Assembly (NCBI GenBank): GCA_025937115.1
Contig: JAICSB010000012.1
Coordinates: 1 to 20,191 of the forward strand
Source of the DNA: Pseudonocardiaceae bacterium
GTDB taxonomy: Bacteria; Actinomycetota; Actinomycetes; Mycobacteriales; Pseudonocardiaceae
DNA length: 20,191 bases
Direction: 5' to 3'
Shown here: piece after piece, positions 7,856 to 15,202 of the stretch
Numbering within the stretch: the first letter of the stretch is position 1
Layout: every line of letters begins with the position of its first letter
The notes under the pieces: model-generated
Database searches by the model: none
What the model was told of the DNA's origin: nothing
Seen by the model: the letters and a program-made list of their open reading frames with translations, nothing else
Made by a program: the position numbers and the translations under genes

Positions 7856-8743
7856 GTGCTTACCGCGATGTTCGTTGCCAGCATTCCCAGTCCGGACCGT
7901 GGGGTCTGGCATCTGGGACCGGTGCCGATCCGTGCCTACGCTCTGTGCATCATCGCCGCGATCATCGTGGCCATCTTGTGGGGGGAACGTCGTTGGCAGG
8001 CCAGGGGCGGTGCGGCCGGGACGGTAACTGACATCGCGGTGTTCGCGGTGCCGTTCGGTCTGGTGGGCGGCCGGCTCTATCACGTAGCCACGGACTGGCA
8101 GAAGTACTTCGGACCCGGTGGAAATCCGATCGGTGCGCTGAAGGTCTGGGAGGGCGGGTTAGGTATCTGGGGGGCGATCGCGCTCGGCGGTCTCGGAGCG
8201 TGGATCGGTTGCCAGCGCCGGGGCATCCCGCTTCCCGCGCTGGCAGACGCGGTCGCGCCGGCCATCGTTGCCGCGCAGGCGATCGGCCGGTTGGGCAATT
8301 GGTTCAACCAGGAGCTCTACGGTGGTCCGACCACGCTACCCTGGGGGTTGGAGATCCGCGAGCGTCTCAATCCGGTGACCGGTGCCCCCGATCCGCTCAA
8401 TGGGATCGCCCAGGGCCCGCCGGTGGCGATCGTGCACCCCACTTTTCTTTACGAGATGCTGTGGAATTTGGGTGTCGCGGCACTGGTGGTGTGGGCGGAC
8501 CGCCGGTTCAAGCTCGGCCATGGACGGGCCTTCGCGCTCTACGTCGCGGCTTACACCGCAGGCCGGTTCTGGATCGAGCTGATGCGCTCCGATCCGGCCA
8601 CGATGATCTTTGGGTTGCGGATCAATGTGATCACCTCAGCCGTGGTGTTCCTGGCCGCGGTGCTCTACCTCACGGTGGCCCGCCGTGGCCGGGAGGAGCC
8701 GGACCAGCTTGCGGTGCAGCAGCCGGTGGCTCTGGTCCCCTAG
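7856..8743 (+). CDS. lgt: Phosphatidylglycerol--prolipoprotein diacylglyceryl transferase
   Basis: This 295-aa polytopic membrane enzyme transfers diacylglycerol from phosphatidylglycerol to the lipobox cysteine of prolipoproteins, the first step of lipoprotein maturation. The Lgt signature GRLGNWFNQE is at about 144-153 and HPTFLYE at about 194-200. The N-terminal IPSP...GVW.LGPVPIRAYA is typical. Several hydrophobic helices (about 25-43, 58-75, 103-118, 203-214, 226-240 and near the C-terminus) fit the fold. The short C-terminal tail lacks the long extension seen in some mycobacterial homologs. The GTG at 7856 is chosen from the leaderless promoter pattern. A frame open further upstream overlaps trpA and is not part of the gene. 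Confidence 0.95.
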   Translation: MLTAMFVASIPSPDRGVWHLGPVPIRAYALCIIAAIIVAILWGERRWQARGGAAGTVTDIAVFAVPFGLVGGRLYHVATDWQKYFGPGGNPIGALKVWEGGLGIWGAIALGGLGAWIGCQRRGIPLPALADAVAPAIVAAQAIGRLGNWFNQELYGGPTTLPWGLEIRERLNPVTGAPDPLNGIAQGPPVAIVHPTFLYEMLWNLGVAALVVWADRRFKLGHGRAFALYVAAYTAGRFWIELMRSDPATMIFGLRINVITSAVVFLAAVLYLTVARRGREEPDQLAVQQPVALVP

Positions 8744-8830
8744 GTGGCGCCGCAGGGTGCCCTTGCACGTCGGAGCGGTGGCGGTTCAGACGTTCACCTG
8801 CCGGACACCGGTCCCGTCCCGATGCACCGC

Positions 8831-8836
8831 TAGTCT
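8831..8836 (+). promoter_or_regulatory. Putative -10 box of pyk (leaderless)
   Basis: TAGTCT fits TANNNT and ends 6 nt before the GTG at 8843. This favours 8843 over the in-frame GTG at 8837, which would touch the box. The rest of the 99-bp lgt-pyk gap shows no clear -35 or terminator. Confidence 0.45.
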
Positions 8837-8842
8837 GTGCCA

Positions 8843-10267
8843 GTGAGTCGACGCGCGAAGATAGTTTGTACGATCGGCCCGGTCACGGCGACCCCGGAGA
8901 AGATCCGGGAGCTGGTCCGGGCCGGTATGGACGTCGCTCGCCTTAACTTCAGCCACGGTACCCACGCGGAGCACGCGCGGGTTTATTCCATGGTTCGGGA
9001 GGCCAGCGACGAGTCCGGCAAGGCGGTAGGCATCCTCGCCGACCTGCAGGGGCCCAAGATTCGGCTGGGCCGATTTGCGACCGGTCCGGTGGAGTGGCGC
9101 ACCGGCGATGAGGTGCGCGTGACGGTCGAGGACGTCCCCGGCACCCACGATCGGGTCTCCACCACCTACGCCGGGCTAGCGAAAGACGCCCGTGAGGGCG
9201 ACTCGTTGCTGGTCGACGACGGCAAGGTCGCCCTGCTCGTTCGCAAGGTCGAAGACACCGAGGTGGTGTGTGAGGTCATCCAGGGCGGCACGGTCAGTGA
9301 CCACAAGGGCCTGTCCCTGCCGGGGATGAACGTCTCGGTGCCAGCGATGTCCCCGAAAGACTTCGCCGACCTGGAGTTCGCGCTGCGGTTGCGGGTGGAC
9401 CTGGTGGCGCTGTCGTTCGTTCGATCCCCGGCCGACATCGACCTGGTTCACCGCACGATGGACGAGGTGCCCGGCGGCCGGCTGCCGGTGATCGCCAAGC
9501 TGGAGAAACCTGAGGCGGTGGATAACCTCGAGGCGATCGTGCTGGCCTTTGACGGCGTGATGGTGGCCCGTGGCGATCTCGGGGTCGAGCTGCCGCTGGA
9601 GAACGTGCCGCTGGTGCAGAAGCGGGCCGTCCAGGTCGCCAGGGAGAATGCCAAGCCGATCATCGTGGCCACTCAGATGCTCGACTCGATGATCGGCAAC
9701 GCTCGGCCGACCCGGGCGGAGGCTTCGGACGTGGCCAACGCGGTGCTCGACGGTGCCGACGCGGTCATGCTCTCCGGGGAGACCAGTGTCGGTCGCTACC
9801 CGATCGAGTCAGTGGAAATGATGAGCCGGATCGTCGAAGCCATCGAAGCCGGCTCGCCAAACGTTCCACCGCTAAACCACGTGCCGCGAACCAAGCGGGG
9901 CGTGCTGTCCTACGCCGCCCGCGACATCGGGGAGCGCTTGGAGGCCAAGGCTTTGGTGGCGTTCACCCAGTCCGGCGACACCGTCCGCAGGCTGGCTCGG
10001 CTGCACACCCACCTACCGTTGCTGGCGTTCACCCCGGAGCCGCCGGTGCGCAGTCAGCTCGCGCTGACCTGGGGTACCGAGACCTTCCTGGTGCCCAGGG
10101 TCGAGACCACTGATGCGATGGTCCGGCAGGTGGATCAGGCGATGCTGTCGATCGGCCGTTACCAGCCAGGCGACCTGGTGGTGATCGTGGCGGGATCCCC
10201 GCCGGCCACGGAGGGTTCCACTAACCTTGTCCGGGTGCACCGCCTGGGCGAGGAGGATCTTGGCTGA
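8843..10267 (+). CDS. pyk: Pyruvate kinase
   Basis: This protein of about 474 aa converts phosphoenolpyruvate and ADP to pyruvate and ATP, the last step of glycolysis. Motifs in order are RRAKIVCTIGPVT at the N-terminus, ARLNFSHG, ADLQGPKIRLG, VALSFVR, the active-site IAKLEKPEAVDNL, MVARGDLGVELP, and IIVATQMLDSM...PTRAE. A B-domain lies between ADLQGPKIR and LPGMNVSVP. The C-terminal regulatory domain is present and the length is normal. I prefer the GTG at 8843, which gives the usual MSRRxKIVCT start. The TGA overlaps the likely TTG start of tesB. Confidence 0.96.
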   Translation: MSRRAKIVCTIGPVTATPEKIRELVRAGMDVARLNFSHGTHAEHARVYSMVREASDESGKAVGILADLQGPKIRLGRFATGPVEWRTGDEVRVTVEDVPGTHDRVSTTYAGLAKDAREGDSLLVDDGKVALLVRKVEDTEVVCEVIQGGTVSDHKGLSLPGMNVSVPAMSPKDFADLEFALRLRVDLVALSFVRSPADIDLVHRTMDEVPGGRLPVIAKLEKPEAVDNLEAIVLAFDGVMVARGDLGVELPLENVPLVQKRAVQVARENAKPIIVATQMLDSMIGNARPTRAEASDVANAVLDGADAVMLSGETSVGRYPIESVEMMSRIVEAIEAGSPNVPPLNHVPRTKRGVLSYAARDIGERLEAKALVAFTQSGDTVRRLARLHTHLPLLAFTPEPPVRSQLALTWGTETFLVPRVETTDAMVRQVDQAMLSIGRYQPGDLVVIVAGSPPATEGSTNLVRVHRLGEEDLG

Positions 10268-11186
10268 TACCGGCGATCCTGCATGGAAACAGTGGATCGA
10301 GGCCCCGCGGGCAGCTGATGGTGTGCCCCGGGGTCAGCCGGTGGTGGACCGTCTGGTGGCCTTGCTGGACCTTGAGCGCATCGAGAACGACATCTTCCGT
10401 GGCGTCAGCCCCGTGGATTCCCCGGCACGAGTCTTCGGCGGGCAGGTGGCGGGTCAGGCGCTGGTTGCGGCAGGTCGGACCGTGCCGGTCGAGCGCAACG
10501 TGCACTCACTGCACGCATACTTCTTCCGGCCAGGCGACCCGCGGGTGCCGATCGTCTACAACGTCGACCGGATCCGCGACGGGCAATCGTTCACCACCCG
10601 CCGTGTGGTAGCGATCCAGCACGGCAGGGCGATCTTCGCGCTGGCTGCGTCGTTCCAGCTGCCAGAGCAGGGCCTGGAGCACGCCGATGAGATGCCCGAG
10701 GTCCCGGCCCCGGAGCAGCTTGATGACCTGGCTAGCTGGTCACGTCGCAGCGGCGACAGCCGCCCTCTGCTCACGCAGCTGCCCCGGCCGTTCGACCTGC
10801 GCTACATCACCCCGCCGCCGTGGGCTGGCGCCCGAGCTGACGCCGGCCCCGGCGCGCGCGACCAGCTGTGGATACGAGCCGACGGCAGATTGCCCGACGA
10901 CGCCCTGCTGCACGTCTGCGTGCTCGTATATGTCTCCGATCTGACCGTGCTGTGGTCGGTGGCCATCCCGCATGGTCGTTCATTGACCGACGGTGTGATG
11001 GCCGCCAGCCTGGATCACTCGATGTGGTTCCACCGCCCATTCCGGGCCGACGACTGGGTGCTCTGCGACTACACCTCACCCTCCGCGTCCGGTGGGCGCG
11101 GGCTGGCGACCGGACGGTTCTTCAGCCGGGACGGCAGATTGATCGCCAGCGCGGTGCAGGAAGGCGTGATCCGGGTCCTGCGCTAG
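10260..11186 (+). CDS. tesB: Acyl-CoA thioesterase II
   Basis: This protein of about 308 aa has a double hot-dog fold and hydrolyses medium and long acyl-CoAs to free acid and CoA. The first hot-dog contains [15 protein letters not shown] and [13 protein letters not shown] (about 57-95). The second contains [15 protein letters not shown] and ends VQEGVIRV. Compared with E. coli TesB as I remember it, the catalytic Asp/Thr/Gln triad maps to Asp227 (VSDL), Ser250 (AASLDHS) and Gln300 (QEG), so the Thr is Ser here. The start is uncertain. A TTG at 10260 has AGGAGG directly upstream (spacing only 3 nt) and overlaps the pyk stop. A GTG at 10323 is possible. Its stop shares CTAG with the uvrB stop. 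Confidence 0.92.
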   Translation: MADTGDPAWKQWIEAPRAADGVPRGQPVVDRLVALLDLERIENDIFRGVSPVDSPARVFGGQVAGQALVAAGRTVPVERNVHSLHAYFFRPGDPRVPIVYNVDRIRDGQSFTTRRVVAIQHGRAIFALAASFQLPEQGLEHADEMPEVPAPEQLDDLASWSRRSGDSRPLLTQLPRPFDLRYITPPPWAGARADAGPGARDQLWIRADGRLPDDALLHVCVLVYVSDLTVLWSVAIPHGRSLTDGVMAASLDHSMWFHRPFRADDWVLCDYTSPSASGGRGLATGRFFSRDGRLIASAVQEGVIRVLR

Positions 11187-13357
11187 CGCAGGCCGGCGGC
11201 GTCCATGCCGCGGAGCTCCTTCTTCAGGTCGGCGATCTCGTCCCGGAGCCGGGCGGCCAGCTCGAACTGCAGCTCCCGGGCCGCGCTCATCATCTGGTCG
11301 GTGAGCTGCTGGATTAGATCGGCGAGTTCGGCGCGCGGCATCGACGAGGCGTCCCGAGGTTCCAGCATACCGGCGCTACTCCTGGTCCGGCCGGGCTCGC
11401 CGGCGGCGCGTTTGCCCCGGGAGGCATTGCGTCCGGATCCGCCAACCTGCACCGCAGCGATGTCGGAGGTATCACTGGCCTCAGCGTAGACGCGCTCGAG
11501 AATGTCGTTGATCTTCTTGCGTAGCGGCTGCGGATCCACCCCGCGTTCGGTGTTGTAGGCAACCTGCTTGGCTCGTCGCCGGTTGGTCTCGTCGATTGCC
11601 CGGCGCATCGAGTCGGTGACCCTGTCGGCGTACATGTGCACCTCACCGGACACGTTGCGGGCGGCTCGACCGATGGTCTGAATCAACGAGGTGCCGCTGC
11701 GCAGGAAACCCTCCTTGTCGGCGTCGAGGATCGCCACCAGCGACACCTCGGGCAGGTCCAGGCCCTCGCGGAGCAGGTTGATCCCGACCAGCACGTCGAA
11801 CTCGCCCAGCCGCAGCTGCCGCAGCAGCTCCACCCGGCGCAGCGTGTCGACCTCGGAGTGCAGGTAGCGGACCCGGATGCCGAGCTCGAGCAGGTAATCG
11901 GTGAGGTCCTCGGACATCTTCTTGGTCAACGTGGTGACTAGTACCCGTTCGTTGCGCTCGGCTCGGACCCGGATCTCGTGCACCAGGTCATCGATCTGGC
12001 CCTTGGTCGGTTTCACCACGACCTCCGGGTCCACCAGCCCAGTCGGGCGGATCACCTGCTCGACGAACTCGCCGCCCGCCTGCGCCATCTCATAAGGCCC
12101 CGGCGTCGCCGAGAGGTACACCGTCTGGCCGATCCGGTCCTGGAACTCCTCCCAGCTCAGTGGCCGGTTATCCAGCGCGGAGGGCAGCCGGAAACCGTGC
12201 TCTACCAGGGTGCGCTTGCGCGATGCGTCACCCTCGTACATCCCGCCGATCTGCGGCACCGTGACATGCGACTCGTCGATGACCAGCAGGAAATCCTCGG
12301 GGTAGTAGTCCAGCAGGGTGGCCGGTGCCGAGCCCGCTGCCCGCCCGTCGATATGACGCGAGTAGTTCTCGATGCCGGAGCAAAACCCGACCTGACGCAT
12401 CATCTCCACGTCGTAGTGCGTCCGCATCCGCAGTCGCTGCGCTTCCAGCAGCTTGCTCTGGTTCTCCAGCGTGGCCAGCCGATCTGTCAGCTCGGACTCG
12501 ATGCCCGCGATGGCGCGCTCCATCCGCTCGGCCCCCGCGACGTAATGGGTGGCCGGGAAGATTCGCACCTCAGGCACCTCCCGCACCACCTCCCCGGTGA
12601 GCGGGTGCAGGTAGTAGAGCGACTCGACCTCGTCACCGAAGAACTCGATGCGGACCGCTAATTCTTCGTAAGCGGGGATGATCTCCACGGTGTCACCGCG
12701 GACCCGGAAGGTCCCGCGGGCGAAGGCGAGATCGTTGCGGGTGTACTGGATGTCGACGAGGCCCCGCAGCAGCGCATCGCGCCCGACCTCGCCTCCCACC
12801 GGAACATGAATCGATCCCTTGAGGTACTCCTGCGGCGTACCGAGCCCGAAGATGCACGACACCGAGGCGACGACAACGACGTCACGACGGGTAAGCAGCG
12901 ACCTCGTCGCGGAGTGCCGCAGCCGCTCTACGTCGTCGTTGATCGACGAGTCCTTCTCGATGTACGTGTCGGTCTGCGGGACGTACGCTTCGGGTTGGTA
13001 ATAGTCGTAGTAGGAGACGAAGTACTCCACCGCGTTGTTCGGGAAGTAGTCTCGCAGCTCGTGGGCGAGTTGCGCGGCGAGGGTCTTGTTCGGCGCCATC
13101 ACCAGCGTGGGACGCTGGACGCGCTCGATGAGCCACGCGGTGGTGGCCGACTTACCGGTTCCGGTGGCGCCCAGCAGCACGACGTCGCGCTCACCGCCGA
13201 TGATCCGGCGCTCCAGCTCCTCGATCGCGGCTGGCTGGTCGCCGGCCGGCGCGTAGTCGCTGACCATCTCGAACCGCGCCTGTGACCGCGGGCTGTCCGC
13301 CGGGCGAAACTCGGAGCGGGGAAGCAGGTCGCGGGGGACAGTGACGGCATCAGTCAT
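11183..13357 (-). CDS. uvrB: Excinuclease ABC subunit B
   Basis: This 724-aa UvrB is the damage-verifying helicase-like subunit of nucleotide excision repair. It is loaded by UvrA2 and recruits UvrC. Seen are the Walker A GATGTGKS (63-70), the beta-hairpin [17 protein letters not shown] (about 111-127), [11 protein letters not shown] (DEAD-like box), the QTIGRAARN helicase motif, and a C-terminal UVR coiled coil with [14 protein letters not shown] (about 695-710) for UvrC contact. About 50 residues of basic, low-complexity linker precede the UVR domain. The ATG at 13357 sits 7 nt after TACTCT, which belongs to a PafBC-like damage promoter. It converges on tesB with a 4-bp overlap and is divergent from the DUF402 gene. 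Confidence 0.97.
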   Translation of the reverse strand: MTDAVTVPRDLLPRSEFRPADSPRSQARFEMVSDYAPAGDQPAAIEELERRIIGGERDVVLLGATGTGKSATTAWLIERVQRPTLVMAPNKTLAAQLAHELRDYFPNNAVEYFVSYYDYYQPEAYVPQTDTYIEKDSSINDDVERLRHSATRSLLTRRDVVVVASVSCIFGLGTPQEYLKGSIHVPVGGEVGRDALLRGLVDIQYTRNDLAFARGTFRVRGDTVEIIPAYEELAVRIEFFGDEVESLYYLHPLTGEVVREVPEVRIFPATHYVAGAERMERAIAGIESELTDRLATLENQSKLLEAQRLRMRTHYDVEMMRQVGFCSGIENYSRHIDGRAAGSAPATLLDYYPEDFLLVIDESHVTVPQIGGMYEGDASRKRTLVEHGFRLPSALDNRPLSWEEFQDRIGQTVYLSATPGPYEMAQAGGEFVEQVIRPTGLVDPEVVVKPTKGQIDDLVHEIRVRAERNERVLVTTLTKKMSEDLTDYLLELGIRVRYLHSEVDTLRRVELLRQLRLGEFDVLVGINLLREGLDLPEVSLVAILDADKEGFLRSGTSLIQTIGRAARNVSGEVHMYADRVTDSMRRAIDETNRRRAKQVAYNTERGVDPQPLRKKINDILERVYAEASDTSDIAAVQVGGSGRNASRGKRAAGEPGRTRSSAGMLEPRDASSMPRAELADLIQQLTDQMMSAARELQFELAARLRDEIADLKKELRGMDAAGLR

Positions 13358-13364
13358 GGCATCG

Positions 13365-13387
13365 AGAGTAGGCCGGACCCCTGACAG
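13365..13387 (-). promoter_or_regulatory. RecA-NDp/PafBC-like damage promoter of uvrB
   Basis: On the minus strand, ctgtcaggg (13387-13379), 8 nt, then TACTCT (13370-13365) follows the mycobacterial RecA-independent damage promoter TTGTCRGTG-N8-TANNNT, with two differences in the 9-mer and exact spacing. The ATG of uvrB follows after 7 nt. uvrB is a repair gene, so PafBC-type induction would make sense. The match is from memory of the consensus. Confidence 0.6.
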
Positions 13388-13399
13388 TCTGTCCTCGCG

Positions 13400-13405
13400 T
13401 AGGGT
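13400..13405 (+). promoter_or_regulatory. Putative -10 box of the DUF402 gene
   Basis: TAGGGT lies 8 nt before the ATG at 13414, in the 56-bp space shared with the divergent uvrB promoter. The message would be leaderless or nearly so. No ribosome binding site is seen. Confidence 0.35.
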
Positions 13406-13413
13406 CGATCGCT

Positions 13414-13962
13414 ATGACGGCCCAGCACGGACCGACTACCGAGACCGCCCCGCACATTCACCCTCCCAAGGTTGAGCTGTTCGACCTGGAGGCGATGACC
13501 AACACCGACCCCAAGGGGGTCGTCCGCGCTGTCCGCGAATACCGGGTCGAGCCATTTGGCCTCTACGTCGCCCGTGACGTCATCGGCCATCCGTCGATTC
13601 GTGCGCTGGAGTCCTGGCTGTTGCCCGAGATGGGTTTACGAATCACTGACTGGTTCTATCCTCCGGGGCACGAACGTGACTACCAATTCTACGTCGACGT
13701 GGTGCACATCGACGTCGACCCCCGGTGCTGGCGCACCGAGGACCACTACCTGGACCTCGTCCTTCGCACTGGTCACGGGGTAGACGTACTCGACACTGAC
13801 GAGTTGCTGGCCGCGGTTCTCGCCGGGCTGCTCGATCGCGCAGCCGCGCAGGCGGCGCTGGTCACCACGTACCGGACGCTGGAGGGCCTGGCCCGGTACG
13901 GCTACCGGTTGGACAAGTGGCTGTCCACAGTGGGCGCGTCGCCAACCTGGAGCCGGCACTGA
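13414..13962 (+). CDS. DUF402 (FomD-like) protein of unknown role
   Basis: This 182-aa soluble protein has no signal peptide or membrane helix. Its middle part, with WFYPPGHERDYQFYVDVVHIDVDP (about 86-109) followed by TEDHYLDLVL and DVLDTDELLAA, has the aspartate-rich pattern of the DUF402/FomD fold. In that fold the acids bind divalent metal, and some members hydrolyse nucleotide-linked phosphates. The first 30 residues are probably disordered. The true substrate is unknown. It is divergent from uvrB and ends 8 bp before the 3' end of the opposing coaE. A related small gene occurs near uvrB and coaE in mycobacteria, as far as I recall. Confidence 0.8.
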   Translation: MTAQHGPTTETAPHIHPPKVELFDLEAMTNTDPKGVVRAVREYRVEPFGLYVARDVIGHPSIRALESWLLPEMGLRITDWFYPPGHERDYQFYVDVVHIDVDPRCWRTEDHYLDLVLRTGHGVDVLDTDELLAAVLAGLLDRAAAQAALVTTYRTLEGLARYGYRLDKWLSTVGASPTWSRH

Positions 13963-13970
13963 CTTGGGTC

Positions 13971-15152
13971 TCAGCCCACCAGCCAGCCGGATCGCGCAGC
14001 CCACCGCTGCGCTCGATCCAGCGCGCTGGCCACGAACGGCCGCTTCGCGGTGGCGTAGGCGTCGATGCTGTCCCACTGCTGCGCCGCGAGTCGGTGCTTG
14101 AGCTCGGCGTACGCGCGAACACCATCGGGATGAGCTCGCAGCCAGTCCCGCAGCAGCACGGCATCCCGCCAGGCGGGGGAGTCGGCTGACCGGATATGGC
14201 AGTTGACTGCCCGGCCGGGATCAGCGTTGGTCGCCATCGTCTTCTCCCAGGTGGTGCCGTCGCGAGCAGTGTCGCACCAACGACCGTCTCGCTTGATGAG
14301 TCCGGTGCCGGCCAGATCGTCAGCGAGTCGTTGCGCCGTGGCGAGGTCGGCGACCACCACTTGGATGTCCAGCACATCCTTGGCATCAAGGCCGGGGACC
14401 GCTGTGGAGCCGATGTGATCGAGGCGGTGCGCGCGCCGGCTCGCCACCGCGGCAATCCGTGCGATCACCCGCTGCGCCTGCTCCGGCCATCCGTCGTCCG
14501 GCGCGACCACGACCGGAGTGCAAGCGCGCGCCGCCGGGCGACGGTGGCGCAGGTTTGTCTCGAAAGGCACCAGCCGCTGGGTCCACAGCCGGTCGACTGC
14601 CGCGAGGGTGTCGTCCCGGCTGCCGCTGTTGTCCAACCAGATGTCCGCGGCAGCGCGGTGCTGCTCGGCAGTGGCTTGGGCAGCGAGTCTCGCTGCGGCG
14701 TCGGACTCTGCCATGCCACGCTGCTCGACCAGCCGGCGTAGCCGCACCGCAGCGTCCGCGTGTACCACGATCACCAGGGGGAACCCCGCTGCCATCCCGA
14801 CCTCGACGAGCAGCGGAATGTCCTGCACCACGATGGCCTCGGCCGGCGCAGCCGCGACCAGCTCAGCGGAGCGGGCCGCGACCAGCGGGTGCACGATGGC
14901 ATTGAGCCGGGCTCGAGCTCCCGCGTCGCTGAATACCCGCCCCGCCAACGTCGATCGGTCCAGTGACCCGTCCATGGCGAGGATCCCCTCGCCGAACTCG
15001 CCGATCACGGCGCGCAGTCCGTCGGTACCGGGCCTGACCACCTCGCGGGCGATCCGGTCCGAGTCGATGATCGACGCCCCGCGTTGTGCGAGCCGGGCGG
15101 CGACCATCGACTTACCGGACCCCATGCCTCCGGTCAGCCCGACGCGCAGCAT
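13971..15152 (-). CDS. coaE: Dephospho-CoA kinase fused to a GrpB/UPF0157-like domain
   Basis: This 393-aa protein has two domains. Residues 1 to about 195 are dephospho-CoA kinase, the last step of CoA synthesis. It has the P-loop GLTGGMGSGKS (5-15), IIDSDRIAREVV (about 28-39) and IVVQDIPLLVE (about 107-117). Residues about 213-390 match the GrpB/UPF0157 family, a nucleotidyltransferase-like fold, with HIGSTAVPGLDAKDVLDIQV (246-265). The same fusion exists in M. tuberculosis CoaE. The role of the second domain is unresolved; stabilising the kinase has been suggested. The gene lies 38 nt downstream of rpsA on the same strand and is probably co-transcribed with it. No strong ribosome binding site is visible before its ATG. 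Confidence 0.95.
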   Translation of the reverse strand: MLRVGLTGGMGSGKSMVAARLAQRGASIIDSDRIAREVVRPGTDGLRAVIGEFGEGILAMDGSLDRSTLAGRVFSDAGARARLNAIVHPLVAARSAELVAAAPAEAIVVQDIPLLVEVGMAAGFPLVIVVHADAAVRLRRLVEQRGMAESDAAARLAAQATAEQHRAAADIWLDNSGSRDDTLAAVDRLWTQRLVPFETNLRHRRPAARACTPVVVAPDDGWPEQAQRVIARIAAVASRRAHRLDHIGSTAVPGLDAKDVLDIQVVVADLATAQRLADDLAGTGLIKRDGRWCDTARDGTTWEKTMATNADPGRAVNCHIRSADSPAWRDAVLLRDWLRAHPDGVRAYAELKHRLAAQQWDSIDAYATAKRPFVASALDRAQRWAARSGWLVG

Positions 15153-15172
15153 CGGACGATCGTGGCCCTTAC

Positions 15173-15202
15173 CTGTTAAACGCCGCCCTGTTAGACGCCG
15201 CC
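15173..15202. repeat. 15-bp tandem duplication across the rpsA stop codon
   Basis: ctgttaaacgccgcc (15173-15187) and ctgttagacgccgcc (15188-15202) differ by one base. On the minus strand each reads Gly-Gly-Val-stop-Gln in the rpsA frame. The duplication therefore gives rpsA a second in-frame TAA (15178-15176) five codons after the first. Confidence 0.85.

Noticed and set aside
8744..8842. Terminator or small gene between lgt and pyk
   Set aside because: I find no stable hairpin, no T-run and no credible short frame; only the pyk -10-like box stands out.
13358..13413. LexA (SOS) box before uvrB
   Set aside because: No TCGAAC-N4-GTTCGA-like palindrome is present; only a short gacag-t-ctgtc dyad, half of which belongs to the PafBC-like motif.
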